Part shown: positions 36,210 to 46,107 of the stretch, piece by piece
How the letters are laid out: every line of letters begins with the position of its first letter
How positions within the stretch are numbered: position 1 is the first letter of the stretch
Assembly: GCF_009906955.1 (NCBI RefSeq)
Contig: NZ_CP047656.1
Location: 1,488,001 to 1,552,000 of the forward strand
Reading direction: 5' to 3'
DNA length: 64,000 nt
From: Paraglaciecola mesophila
GTDB taxonomy: Bacteria > Pseudomonadota > Gammaproteobacteria > Enterobacterales > Alteromonadaceae
Made by a program: the position numbers and the translations under genes
The notes under the pieces: model-generated
Seen by the model: only the letters and a program-made list of their open reading frames with translations
What the model was told of the DNA's origin: nothing
Databases searched by the model: none

Positions 36210-37799
36210 TCACTTAAATTGATAAGTGAAGTAGTCACTTAAGAACTGGTCAAATCCTACCGTATCAGACTCTTCTATACGACGCTGCTCTTCCAGCGAA
36301 CTCATTGCATGCTTGCTCAGCATATCAGCATCGAAGAATTGATAATCAGTGTCATGTAAACGTGCTTTGTAGCGCGATGCTAATTCCACACCTAATGCAC
36401 CGTTGTCTTTATTGTTGGCTAACAAATTAGCCAACACTTTAGCAGAAGGCGTTTTCTGAGGTTCGAGGATCTTTTGCCATTCGTGCTCCACAGCCAAACT
36501 ATATTCAGGCACCTCAAGGTTACTGTCTAACACTTTAGCGACCTGCCTCATACCGTCAAACACAGTCGCTGCCCATTGGGTCATCGCTATCGTTTTTTCG
36601 TCCTGTGTAAGCATTAGTGATGGGTCGCGGCCGTGATCAACCACAGCACGTAAATTCATCTCTGTTTCTCGATAAGAATCCGTTGTCATGTTTGGGCTAG
36701 GCATAACGACACAGTAGACTAAAAAAACATCTAAAAAGAAAAATTGGTTACGTTCAATACCAATATCACTAAATGGATTCACATCCAATGCGCGCACTTC
36801 AATATACTCAACCCCCCGGGCTTGTAATGCATCGGTTGGCTTTTCTAAAGGTTTTGTTGGCTGCTTAGGACGAATAGGCGAATAGAGCTCGTTCTCTATC
36901 TGCAATACGTTGCTGTTGAGTTGCTGATACAGCCCGTCTTTTTTACCAGCAAATTTTTCGAAAACATCTGACGGAGTACTAATCGCTTTACGTAGAGACT
37001 CAATATAGGTGTCGACTTGGTTATAGCAGGTCATCAAACCCGACTGCGCACTGTTTGTATACCCTAGATCACTCATGCGTAAGGAGGTTGCGTAAGGTAA
37101 ATACAACGACCCCTTACCTATTGTTTTAAAAGGTAATGTGGTGTTTTTACCTTTTACAAAAGAACTACATATTGCCGGTGACGCACCGTATAAATAGGGA
37201 ATTAACCAACAAAAACGACGGTAATTTCTGATCAATGCAAAATACGCAGCTGACTTGGTTTCTTTATTGTTTTCGCTGCCTTGGGTTTTATTTATCCAAA
37301 GATCCCAAAATCGATCAGGCAACGAAAAGTTGAAATGCACCCCAGCAATCGCTTGCATCATACTACCGTAACGGTTCTTTAAACCTTCCCGGTAAAGACT
37401 TTTCATTTTGCCGACGTTAGATGAACCAAATTGCGCGATAGGGATTTCATTTTGATCGTCGATATAACACGGCATGCTCATCGGCCACAGACATTCATCA
37501 CCAATATTGGCTAAAGCGAACTTATGCACATCGCGTAACTGCCCCATAGTTTTATCGGCGTCTTGTTCAGGAGGCGTAATAAATTCCAACAAAGACTCTG
37601 AGAAATCAGTGGTGATGTAATCATGGGTTAATGCAGCCCCTAGTCTCTCGTTGTGGGGTGTCTGGGCTAACTTTCCGTTAGGTTGAATACGTAACGCTTC
37701 ACGCTCAATTCCATGGCAGATCCCTGTCAACGTAGAAGCAAGGTCTTTTTCAGCTAGAAGCGCCACGCGCTCGGCAAAATCTTTTTCTATTGTCTGCAA
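36210..37799 (-). CDS. gshA: Glutamate-cysteine ligase
   Basis: About 529 residues of the proteobacterial GshA type: GICHGIEREALRIQPNG (N-terminal ATP/Glu site), AGVHFNFSLP, YLYGASPAICSSF and EVRALDVNPFSDIGI. Joins glutamate and cysteine in the first step of glutathione synthesis. No ATG is near the conserved start. TTG at 37799 has TGGA seven bases before it and is preferred; another TTG at 37823 in the same frame abuts a GGGGG run and is badly spaced. Fits with the glutaredoxin and metal-resistance functions of the region. Confidence 0.92.
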   Translation of the reverse strand: MQTIEKDFAERVALLAEKDLASTLTGICHGIEREALRIQPNGKLAQTPHNERLGAALTHDYITTDFSESLLEFITPPEQDADKTMGQLRDVHKFALANIGDECLWPMSMPCYIDDQNEIPIAQFGSSNVGKMKSLYREGLKNRYGSMMQAIAGVHFNFSLPDRFWDLWINKTQGSENNKETKSAAYFALIRNYRRFCWLIPYLYGASPAICSSFVKGKNTTLPFKTIGKGSLYLPYATSLRMSDLGYTNSAQSGLMTCYNQVDTYIESLRKAISTPSDVFEKFAGKKDGLYQQLNSNVLQIENELYSPIRPKQPTKPLEKPTDALQARGVEYIEVRALDVNPFSDIGIERNQFFFLDVFLVYCVVMPSPNMTTDSYRETEMNLRAVVDHGRDPSLMLTQDEKTIAMTQWAATVFDGMRQVAKVLDSNLEVPEYSLAVEHEWQKILEPQKTPSAKVLANLLANNKDNGALGVELASRYKARLHDTDYQFFDADMLSKHAMSSLEEQRRIEESDTVGFDQFLSDYFTYQFK

Positions 37800-37902
37800 A
37801 ATAAGTTCCAGTAATATCAGCAACCCCCAGTAAATGGGGAGTGTAAAAGTTAATTCAAGGAATATAGACCTGTGTTACTTTATTTTTCACTCAATACAGG
37901 TA

Positions 37903-40779
37903 TTAATATTCAACGGTCATGTCAATCACTTCCCTTCCAAGTGTTGCTAATTGAGCGCGGATCACCTCTGCATCTCCAACAACCACAATCTGCATTGAAT
38001 CAGGATCAAGTACATTAGCCGCTAACGTATTTAGTTCCTCTTTACTAATGCGGTGTATAATCTCATTTTGCGTAGCGCGATATGATTTATCTAAATCGTA
38101 AGTAAGTAGGTGGCGCAGGAAGCCCGCTTTGCTCGACGGTGTTTCATATTCTAACGCATCTCCTTGGGTGAATGCGTTGCGCATCAGCTCTAACTCAGCC
38201 TGAGTCATGCCTTTTTCATGATATTGGCTGATTTCATTCAGCATTTCACGAATACCATCTGCGGTATTATCTTGTTTAAGGTCAGCACTGGCATCGAACC
38301 ACCCCAATGTTTTCCCACCGATAAAACTCGTTGAAGCACCATAGGTATACCCTTTGTCTTCACGTAAATTTAGATTAATACGACTGCTAAACACGCCACC
38401 AAGTGCGAAGTTCATCAGCTTACTTCTAAATTGTTCGCCTGTTGCATCGTAGGGAAGATAAGGTTTGAAGATAGACACCACAGATTGCTGTGCTCCCGGT
38501 TTATCAACCAAATAAATGACCGGCTTTTTCATTTCCGGAAACTCAGCATAATCTTTTATTTCATATGATTTAGCTGCCCAATCAGTTAAAAACGACAATG
38601 AGCCAGCGATCGTTTTCGGATCAATATCGCCAACCACAACCACATTTGCTTTACTCGGCGAGTAATATGCTCGGTAGTAGGCTTTTACGTCTTCAAGCGT
38701 GATGTTGTTTAGTGTCTGTAATGTCCCCGTGTCAGGCAGGCTCACGCGATTGTTATCACCGAATAACAACTCACTGACCGCCCGACTAGCTAACACAGAC
38801 GGGTTTTTAACTTGTTGTTGCAGCGATTGTGCAGAGCGCTGTTTTAAACGCTCAAAATCACTTTCTAAGAAAGCGGGTGCAAACAGTTTCTTGTTAAATA
38901 ATGCTAATGTCGCATCAAGGTTACGTGACAAGCTATTGATCCGCACTGTGGTATAACGACCACTTGCTTCAAAGCGAATGCTACTGCCTAAAAGCGCCAA
39001 TTGATTGGCCATTTCTTCATTGCTAAAACCTTGGGTGGTTTCATTCATCATTTGCGCAGTAAACGACGCAAGCCCTGCCTTTTCAATAGGCTCAAGCAGT
39101 GGCCCGCCTTCCATGTTAAAGCTAATGGATACAGTAGGTGTTTCTTCGCTATCTAAGGTCACGAGCGTCAATCCGTTATCAAACGTTTGTTGCTCAAAAT
39201 CCGGCACACTCACCACAGGTGAAGGTCCTACTGGCGGCACAAGGCTACGATCGAACGTATCTGTAATCTCTGCTTGTTCGATATGTTGCTTGACGGTACT
39301 AACGTGCTCTAAATTGCGCTTGGGCGGTGTAAAGTTAGCAGGTTTAGCGGCTAATTGTGTCTGACCTTGGGGAACAATGCTTAATACGACGCTGGGCTTG
39401 TTTTTGATATAACGCTTATATACTCGCATCACATCTTCGGCGGTTACCGCATTGTAACGATTTAAATCATATTGAACCATGTCTGGTTCACCATCAAAGG
39501 TTTGATTTGAGGCAAGTGTTGAAACCTTACCTGATACGCTTTGTAACCCAAAAATAGTGGAAGTCTCAATACCAACCTTAGTTCGATTTAAATCGTCTTC
39601 GTTTACACCTCGTTTTTCAAATTCAGCTAGGGTTTGCTTAAACCGTGTATATAGCTCTGACAAATTAGTACTATTTTGCGGGTTGGCTAGCGCGATCAGC
39701 TGAAATTCGCATGCTAACTCTTGGCAGGGATGTGACACCAATGCCTGCACAGCATAACCATCTTTAACCAAATTTTTATAAAAAAGTGAGGTTTTGCCAG
39801 ACCCTAATATGTTTGACAACACATCTAGAGGCGCTTCATCTTCGTGCCGCACATAAACAGTCGGAAACGTGACCTGTAACAAAGGTAGGTGAACTTCATC
39901 TTCTAACGTGACAAATCGTGTGTCATCTAACGTTACTAAGGTTTTGTCAGCGTTTTCAACTTCTGGTCCTGACGGGATAGGCCCAAAATACTTGTTTGCC
40001 CACTTAAGAACCTGCTCAGGTTGAATGTCGCCACCTATGGTTAACACTGCATTGTTTGGCCCATACCAACGCTTGAAGAAGGCTTTCAAGTCATCTACGT
40101 TGACTCGGTTTAAGTCTTCGATGTAACCAATTGTCGACCATGAATAAGGATGTCCAGCTGGATATAACGCCTCTGAGTTACGCTCACTGCGCAGGCCATA
40201 AGGCTGGTTGTCATAACTTTGGCCACGCTCGTTTTTTACTGTTTCACGCTGAATTTCAAATTTTTCTTGAGTCACTGAGCCAAGTAAAAAGCCCATACGA
40301 TCAGCCTCTAACCACATCATTTTTTCGAGTTGATTGGCCGGTACTGTTTCAAAGTAATTAGTGCGATCAGAGTTGGTAGTCCCATTCATATTCCCGCCAG
40401 CCTCAGTGACAAGTTTAATGTGCTCATCATCCGCAACGTTTTTTGAGCCTTGGAACATCATGTGTTCAAAAAAGTGCGCGAACCCTGACTTACCTACTTC
40501 CTCACGAGCAGAGCCTACATGATAGGTGACATCAACACGTACTAATGGGTCAGAATGATCTTCATGTAGCACCACTGTTAACCCATTGGCCAAGCGATAC
40601 TTCTTGTAGGGAATACCAACCTGATTTTTATCAACCCTATGCTCGGAAATGAGAGTTACTCCCTCGGGTAAGTTTGTTGTCGTTGGAGGTGACACAGAAC
40701 TGGTTGGTTGACATGCGGCTAAAATGCCGGCAAATACCGATAATATAACGATTTTTTTTACCACGAGAAACTTGCCCAT
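37903..40779 (-). CDS. M16-family zinc peptidase lipoprotein
   Basis: 958 residues. Lipobox LAAC (Cys23) after a hydrophobic signal. The first M16 domain carries the inverted zinc motif HFFEH at 102-106 (AHFFEHMMFQGS) with the downstream Glu-bearing stretch. A second, inactive M16 domain starts near residue 520 (PDFEQQTFDNGLTLVTLD) and keeps the fold, as in pitrilysin-like proteins of marine bacteria. Likely a periplasmic oligopeptide-degrading protease anchored in the outer membrane. The ATG lacks a clear ribosome site; a GTG six codons in is an alternative start. Confidence 0.9.
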   Translation of the reverse strand: MGKFLVVKKIVILSVFAGILAACQPTSSVSPPTTTNLPEGVTLISEHRVDKNQVGIPYKKYRLANGLTVVLHEDHSDPLVRVDVTYHVGSAREEVGKSGFAHFFEHMMFQGSKNVADDEHIKLVTEAGGNMNGTTNSDRTNYFETVPANQLEKMMWLEADRMGFLLGSVTQEKFEIQRETVKNERGQSYDNQPYGLRSERNSEALYPAGHPYSWSTIGYIEDLNRVNVDDLKAFFKRWYGPNNAVLTIGGDIQPEQVLKWANKYFGPIPSGPEVENADKTLVTLDDTRFVTLEDEVHLPLLQVTFPTVYVRHEDEAPLDVLSNILGSGKTSLFYKNLVKDGYAVQALVSHPCQELACEFQLIALANPQNSTNLSELYTRFKQTLAEFEKRGVNEDDLNRTKVGIETSTIFGLQSVSGKVSTLASNQTFDGEPDMVQYDLNRYNAVTAEDVMRVYKRYIKNKPSVVLSIVPQGQTQLAAKPANFTPPKRNLEHVSTVKQHIEQAEITDTFDRSLVPPVGPSPVVSVPDFEQQTFDNGLTLVTLDSEETPTVSISFNMEGGPLLEPIEKAGLASFTAQMMNETTQGFSNEEMANQLALLGSSIRFEASGRYTTVRINSLSRNLDATLALFNKKLFAPAFLESDFERLKQRSAQSLQQQVKNPSVLASRAVSELLFGDNNRVSLPDTGTLQTLNNITLEDVKAYYRAYYSPSKANVVVVGDIDPKTIAGSLSFLTDWAAKSYEIKDYAEFPEMKKPVIYLVDKPGAQQSVVSIFKPYLPYDATGEQFRSKLMNFALGGVFSSRINLNLREDKGYTYGASTSFIGGKTLGWFDASADLKQDNTADGIREMLNEISQYHEKGMTQAELELMRNAFTQGDALEYETPSSKAGFLRHLLTYDLDKSYRATQNEIIHRISKEELNTLAANVLDPDSMQIVVVGDAEVIRAQLATLGREVIDMTVEY

Positions 40780-40883
40780 TGATTTACACTAGTTTAATAG
40801 TCTACCCTTTCATTCATAACAAAGTCACCCAGCTTGTGGGCTGACTCAGGAGCAAGTGACGACCTGATCTAAGGATCCTGTGC

Positions 40884-41447
40884 ATGAATCAAGACCCCAT
40901 AATTTTCGATGTAGGCTTTGCATTGCGCCAATTTAGCGGCAATGAGAGCTTATTAGTCAAAATGCTTGGCAAGTTCAACGAACAATATCAAGGAGTCGAA
41001 GAGACGCTCGTCAGTGATATTCGCTTACAAAATTTAGACGCCGTTCGCCAACAAGTTCACACCATAAAAGGGGTGAGTGGCAATTTAGGCATGATAGCTT
41101 TGCATCAAGCTAGCCGTGATTTTGAAGCTAAAATTAAAAGCGAAGCGCCAGAAACACTCAATTGCAACCAATATATATCGGTTCTTAAGCAAACGTTAAC
41201 GATGACCAATGAGTACGCTAATACAGTGCAAAGCGCAGATGCAGCGACATCGAATGCAGCGCAAGGTGAAGTTAACCCTCAAGGCAAACAAGAATTGCTT
41301 AAGGCGCTTAAAAGAAATGAATTCATCACTCCTGACAAACTCGAACAGTACATAAGAGATTGTGCGCTGGACAACGATACCCAATCAGCGTTGCGCAACG
41401 CTATTGACGATCTTGATTACCCTGCGGCGATTGCCTTACTTGAGTAA
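40884..41447 (+). CDS. Hpt (histidine phosphotransfer) domain protein
   Basis: 187 residues. The Hpt four-helix domain covers about 5-105, with phosphorylatable His59 in VHTIKGVSGNLGM. The C-terminal part (LLKALKRNEFITPDKLEQYI) is helical and resembles the extra segment seen after Hpt domains in hybrid kinases, suggesting descent from or partnership with a hybrid sensor; no cognate kinase or receiver is in the window. AAGGATCC lies before the ATG. Overlaps the pseudouridine synthase start by 8 bp. Confidence 0.85.
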   Translation: MNQDPIIFDVGFALRQFSGNESLLVKMLGKFNEQYQGVEETLVSDIRLQNLDAVRQQVHTIKGVSGNLGMIALHQASRDFEAKIKSEAPETLNCNQYISVLKQTLTMTNEYANTVQSADAATSNAAQGEVNPQGKQELLKALKRNEFITPDKLEQYIRDCALDNDTQSALRNAIDDLDYPAAIALLE

Positions 41448-42150
41448 TTCCGCTTTCCCTCCTATTTCTGTCGTTTTCGATCATCCTGACTTCATTATTA
41501 TCGACAAACCATCTGGTGTTAGTGTGCAAAATGAGTCTAGCGCTCAAGGTGTTTTACCCATGGTTTGTGCACAGCACGCATTTGATAAACTGTGGTTAGT
41601 CCACCGCTTAGATAAAGTCACGTCAGGTTTACTGATTTTGGCTAAGCATGCACAAGCGGCTAGTCAATTAGGTAAATTATTTGAAGCGAGAGAAATTGAA
41701 AAATACTATCTTGCATTAGGCAGTTCTAAACCTAAAAAAAAGCAAGGTACCGTCACTGGAGCCATGAAGAAAATCCGCGACGGGAAATGGGCTTTTAATC
41801 AGAATGGCAGCGCTGTTGCGACCTCACAATTTTTTAGTAAAAGCGTATCGGCAGGTATTCGTTTGTATCTACTGAAGCCGCTTACTGGTAAAACCCATCA
41901 ACTCAGGGTCATGTTGAAAAGTTTAGGTAGCCCTATTTTAGGGGATGAATTATATAAAGGCCAAGCCCAAGACCGTACCTATCTACACGCCTATTGCCTG
42001 CGCTTTACCTATCAAGGTGAATTGGTGCAGTTAGTTTGCCCACCAACCAATGGTGTGCTGTTCATGAATGAAGCGTGTCAAACGGCTCAGCAAGAATATG
42101 TCGAACCTTGGTTAAAAAGCTGGCCAACGCCTAAAATCTCTCCCGGTTAG
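41440..42150 (+). CDS. RluA-family pseudouridine synthase
   Basis: About 236 residues. The catalytic motif HRLDKVTSGLLILAKH has the essential Asp; FIIIDKPSGVSVQNES and GKTHQLRVMLKSLGSPILGD are the other family motifs. There is no S4 domain. Modifies uridine in rRNA or tRNA; this short form matches an uncharacterised RluA-like subgroup of gammaproteobacteria. No ATG is available near the conserved start; TTG at 41440, overlapping the Hpt stop, is the most likely initiator by coupling. The frame stays open further upstream into the Hpt gene, which I regard as chance. Confidence 0.84.
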   Translation: MSNSAFPPISVVFDHPDFIIIDKPSGVSVQNESSAQGVLPMVCAQHAFDKLWLVHRLDKVTSGLLILAKHAQAASQLGKLFEAREIEKYYLALGSSKPKKKQGTVTGAMKKIRDGKWAFNQNGSAVATSQFFSKSVSAGIRLYLLKPLTGKTHQLRVMLKSLGSPILGDELYKGQAQDRTYLHAYCLRFTYQGELVQLVCPPTNGVLFMNEACQTAQQEYVEPWLKSWPTPKISPG

Positions 42151-42175
42151 TCAAAAAAACAGAGGATACCTATCA

Positions 42176-43117
42176 GTGAAAGTAGCGATCGTTGGTAATG
42201 GTGCTATTGGAAACTTGCTCGTACTCAAATGCATAAAAGTTCACCAGGAAGTGGGGGTTGTTCTGCGCCAGCAGCGCAATTTCACACTTAATGCCACTGA
42301 CATAGCTGGCCAGTCACATCAAATCGACATCAATTCGATTGCGCTGGCCTCGCTGTGTGATTTTGATATGCTCATACTTCCAGTAAAGGCCTATCAAATA
42401 GTCGATGCGCTAAGGCAGGTGAAGCCTTACATAGGCCCCACTCAAACCATCGTATTACTGCACAATGGTATGGGGGTTATCGAAGACGCGAAAATGCTAT
42501 TACCTAATAACCCATTGATTGCAGCCACCACCAGCCATGCAGCCTATAAGCCTGATAACCATAGACTGATTGAAACCGGTTTAGGCAGCTGCCAGCTAGG
42601 CTATGTGCTCAACCCGCCAAACAATGCGCTACATATCAAGCGAGAAAACGAGCAAAAAAGCGAGGTAAAAGCTGACGTCCTACAAACTGTGACATGCGAT
42701 CAGGTACTCGATACACTTTTAGCCCCATGTTCTTGGCAGCAAAATATAGAACAGGCTCTGTGGGATAAACTTGCTATCAACGCCGTTATTAATCCGCTGA
42801 CCGCGGTAAATAAAATCAAAAATGGCCAGTTGCTAGAAGCAACATATCAGATAATGATTAAGGATATCTGCGCAGAAACCGCGGCGGTTATGAACGCCCT
42901 TAGCTTTGTAGGCAGTAAGGAGCAGCTTTATCAAAAAGTGCTGGATGTTGCCCAGGCCACCAGCGAAAACTATTCCTCTATGTACCAAGATATAGCCCAC
43001 AATCGCCCTAGTGAAATTGACTATATCAACGGTTATATTTGCCGCGAAGCAGAAAAACTCGCTATCGATGTTCCACTCAACACGGCGCTAGTGAGTCAAA
43101 TTAAAGCATTAGCTTAG
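42176..43117 (+). CDS. panE: 2-dehydropantoate 2-reductase
   Basis: 313 residues starting with GTG, AGAGGAT eight bases before. NADPH-binding VAIVGNGAIGNLLVLKC at the very N-terminus, the middle MLILPVKAYQIVDAL, and the C-terminal helical ketopantoate domain with LWDKLAINAVINPLTAV (catalytic Lys) and NRPSEIDYINGYICREA. Reduces ketopantoate to pantoate for coenzyme A. Follows the pseudouridine synthase by 25 bp, likely one transcript. Confidence 0.9.
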   Translation: MKVAIVGNGAIGNLLVLKCIKVHQEVGVVLRQQRNFTLNATDIAGQSHQIDINSIALASLCDFDMLILPVKAYQIVDALRQVKPYIGPTQTIVLLHNGMGVIEDAKMLLPNNPLIAATTSHAAYKPDNHRLIETGLGSCQLGYVLNPPNNALHIKRENEQKSEVKADVLQTVTCDQVLDTLLAPCSWQQNIEQALWDKLAINAVINPLTAVNKIKNGQLLEATYQIMIKDICAETAAVMNALSFVGSKEQLYQKVLDVAQATSENYSSMYQDIAHNRPSEIDYINGYICREAEKLAIDVPLNTALVSQIKALA

Positions 43118-43174
43118 TGACGCTATTCACATTGCGAGTTTGACATAACAGGATATTTTCCAGAGTGTAGATAC

Positions 43175-43204
43175 AAAAAGAGCGCTCAACGGCGCTCTTT
43201 TCTT
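43175..43204. terminator. Bidirectional terminator between panE and lysS
   Basis: AAAAGAGCGC and GCGCTCTTTT form a 10-bp perfect stem with a 6-nt loop; T-rich on both exits. The convergent genes panE (+) and lysS (-) end 58 bp and 21 bp from it. Confidence 0.85.
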
Positions 43205-43224
43205 ACTCGAAACTTAATCGCTGA

Positions 43225-44778
43225 TTATTCAGCTTTCTCGCTGCTAACTTCCGGCTTCATGTGCGGGAACAGGATGACGTCTTTAATCGTAGGGCTGTCA
43301 GTGAATAACATCACTAAACGGTCAATACCGATCCCCTCGCCCGCTGTCGGTGGTAACCCATATTCTAGAGCACGAATATAGTCATCATCAAAGTGCATGG
43401 CTTCATCGTCACCTGCGTCTTTTTCAGCCACTTGCTTACGGAAACGTGCTTCTTGATCTTCTGAGTCATTTAACTCAGAGAAACCATTTGCTAGTTCACG
43501 ACCGCCTACGAAAAACTCAAAACGATCAGTTACAAAGCTGTTGTCGTCATTGCGGCGCGCCAGTGGTGATACTTCCCACGGGTATGCTGTGATAAACGTA
43601 GGCTGATCAAGTTGTTCTTCTGCTGTGGCTTCAAAGATTTCACAAAGGTACTTACCTGCACCCCATATTCCATCGACTTCAGGCTCTTTGATGTGCAACT
43701 GTTTGGCCATTGCTTTAAGCTCATCAAGGTGCGCTTCAGGATCGTTGATCGCCTCTGCGTTCGCTTCTGGCCAATATTTGATCACCGCTTCACTCATAGT
43801 CAAACGTTGGAAAGGTTGGCCGAAGTCGTACGTTTTCTCTTCGACTACGTTACCTTCGCTATCTTTGATGGTGTTTTTAACTATGCTGGTACCTAGTACG
43901 TCTTGTGCGACGCTGCGTAGCATTTCTTCCGTTAGGTTCATCAAATCTTGGTAATCAGCATAGGCTTGATAAAACTCAAGCATGGTGAATTCAGGATTGT
44001 GACGTGTCGATAACCCTTCGTTACGGAAGTTACGGTTAATTTCAAACACGCGTTCAAAGCCACCTACCACCAAACGCTTAAGGTACAGTTCTGGAGCGAT
44101 ACGTAAATACATGTCGATGTCTAACGCATTATGATGTGTAGTAAACGGCTTCGCCGTTGCACCGCCAGGGATCACTTGTAGCATTGGAGTTTCCACTTCC
44201 ATGAACTTACGCTCACTTAAGAAGTTGCGAATCCCTGTCACAATTTTGCTGCGGATCATAAACGTATCACGGGTTTGTTGATTAGTAATAAGATCAACAT
44301 AACGCTGGCGATACTTAGTTTCTTGATCAGCTAGGCCATGGAACTTCTCAGGCAATGGGCGCAATGACTTAGTCAATAATTGGTATTCACTCATGTTGAC
44401 GTACAAGTCACCCTTTCCTGACTTGTGAAGCTCACCTTTAACACCAATGATGTCACCAATGTCTAAGCTGGTATAACGAGCTTTAATGTCTTTTTGCGTG
44501 TCTTTTGACGCATATGCTTGAATACGGCCAGTCATGTCTTGCAACAACAAGAATGGTCCGCGCTTAGCAAGTATACGCCCAGCAATGCTGACCACTTTAC
44601 CCAGTTCTTCTAGGGCCGCTTTTTCATGCTCGCCAAACTCTGCTTGAAGATCTTGGCTATAAAATTCACGACGGAAGGTATTAGGGAAGCCGTTCGATTT
44701 GCAGTTTTCACGGATCTGCGAAAGTTTAGTCCGGCGCTCAGCTATGAGCTTGTTTTCATCTTGTTGCTGTTCAGTCAT
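43225..44778 (-). CDS. lysS: Lysyl-tRNA synthetase, class II
   Basis: 517 residues. An N-terminal OB-fold anticodon domain (about 60-150: [20 protein letters not shown]) is followed by the class II core: [21 protein letters not shown] (motif 1), [20 protein letters not shown] (motif 2) and [20 protein letters not shown] (motif 3). Charges tRNA-Lys. It lies 44 bp after prfB, the widely conserved prfB-lysS pair. Confidence 0.96.
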   Translation of the reverse strand: MTEQQQDENKLIAERRTKLSQIRENCKSNGFPNTFRREFYSQDLQAEFGEHEKAALEELGKVVSIAGRILAKRGPFLLLQDMTGRIQAYASKDTQKDIKARYTSLDIGDIIGVKGELHKSGKGDLYVNMSEYQLLTKSLRPLPEKFHGLADQETKYRQRYVDLITNQQTRDTFMIRSKIVTGIRNFLSERKFMEVETPMLQVIPGGATAKPFTTHHNALDIDMYLRIAPELYLKRLVVGGFERVFEINRNFRNEGLSTRHNPEFTMLEFYQAYADYQDLMNLTEEMLRSVAQDVLGTSIVKNTIKDSEGNVVEEKTYDFGQPFQRLTMSEAVIKYWPEANAEAINDPEAHLDELKAMAKQLHIKEPEVDGIWGAGKYLCEIFEATAEEQLDQPTFITAYPWEVSPLARRNDDNSFVTDRFEFFVGGRELANGFSELNDSEDQEARFRKQVAEKDAGDDEAMHFDDDYIRALEYGLPPTAGEGIGIDRLVMLFTDSPTIKDVILFPHMKPEVSSEKAE

Positions 44779-44822
44779 CGACTTTCCTGATTTCTATTAG
44801 CTATATATAAATGTGAATTAAC

Positions 44823-45921
44823 TTACAAACCTGACTTTAAGCTGGCTTGAATGAATTTGTCTAGATCACCGTCTAATACCGCTTGGGTATTACGTGTTTC
44901 CACCCCGGTGCGCAAGTCTTTTATGCGCGAGTCATCTAATACGTAAGAGCGAATTTGGCTTCCCCAGCCGATATCAGACTTGCTGTCTTCCATGCTCTGC
45001 TTCTCTTCGTTTTGCTTTTGCATCTCGAATTCATAAAGCTTCGCCTTTAGCTGCTTCATAGCTTGGGCTTTATTTTTATGTTGTGAACGGTCATTTTGAC
45101 ACTGCACCACAATGTTCGTTGGTTCGTGGGTAATACGTACCGCTGAATCGGTTCTGTTTACGTGCTGACCGCCGGCGCCAGAAGCCCTGTATGTATCAAT
45201 ACGTAAGTCAGAAGGGTCGATATCAATCTCAATATCATCATCTATTTCTGGGTAGGCAAACACAGAGGCAAATGAAGTATGCCGACGGCTACCTGAGTCA
45301 AAAGGAGACTTACGCACTAGACGGTGCACGCCGGTTTCGGTGCGCAACCAACCGAAAGCATATTCACCTTCAAACCGGATCGTGGCGCTTTTTATGCCAG
45401 CAACATCACCATCTGAGACTTCAATCAGTTCGGTTTTAAAGCCATGGGCTTCACCCCAACGTAAATACATGCGCAATAACATGCTTGCCCAATCTTGCGC
45501 CTCAGTACCGCCAGAACCCGACTGAATATCAATGTAACCATCGTTAGCATCGTTAGGGCCGCTGAACATACGGCGAAACTCAAGTGTTTCTAGCTTAGCC
45601 ACCAATTCTGCTAAATCTTTTTCCGCTTCATCAAAGGTATCTTGATCGCTTTCTTCAACAGCTAGCTCAAGCAGTTCTTCTACATCAACACAACCTTGTT
45701 CCAGAAAAACGATGGTCTCGACCACTTGCTCTAAAGCCACTTTTTCCTTTCCAAGGGCCTGAGCACGCTCTGGCTCATTCCACACATCAGGGCTTTCTAA
45801 TTCGCGGTTAACTTCTTCGAGGCGCTCGCTCTTTTGATCATAGTCAAAGGTACCCCCGAAGCGATGTACTGCGCTGCTTTACGTCACTGATGGTATTTAA
45901 TATTGGATTGATTTCGAACAT
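44823..45921 (-). CDS. prfB: Peptide chain release factor 2, with programmed +1 frameshift
   Basis: 365 residues once the +1 shift is read. The first 25 codons ([20 protein letters not shown] ... GYL) end at an in-frame TGA; skipping one T gives [16 protein letters not shown] and the remaining 340 residues. Contains the GGQ peptidyl-hydrolase motif ([20 protein letters not shown]) and the SPF stop-reading motif ([15 protein letters not shown]). Releases peptides at UGA and UAA. The total length is 366 codons plus one base, as expected. Co-transcribed with lysS. Confidence 0.96.
45843..45857 (-). promoter_or_regulatory. prfB +1 recoding site
   Basis: On the minus strand: GGGGG (internal Shine-Dalgarno-like), TAC, CTT, TGA, C. 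The CTT-TGA-C slip site with upstream G-run is the classic RF2 autoregulatory frameshift signal; low RF2 lets the ribosome shift and make RF2. Confidence 0.93.
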
Positions 45922-46050
45922 AAACCTTAACATTGTCATAGCAGTTGAATGGCGGCGGATTTTACCGGATTTTCTCTGTTAATGACAGATCTGTACCATC
46001 AGTAACAACAAATCATAGCTTACACCTGAAATGTGTTGCCTACTTAACGC

Positions 46051-46078
46051 AAAACACCCGCTACAAGGCGGGTGTTTT
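46051..46078 (-). terminator. Rho-independent terminator of argS
   Basis: AAAACACCCGC and GCGGGTGTTTT form an 11-bp perfect stem with a 6-nt loop, 30 bp after the argS stop and 130 bp before prfB. Confidence 0.85.
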
Positions 46079-46107
46079 CATCGCTAACAATTTATTACTG
46101 ACGCCGT

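Noticed and set aside
37800..37823. TTG at 37823 as gshA start
   Set aside because: The G-run touches the codon with no spacing; TTG at 37799 has a properly spaced TGGA and reaches the conserved region.
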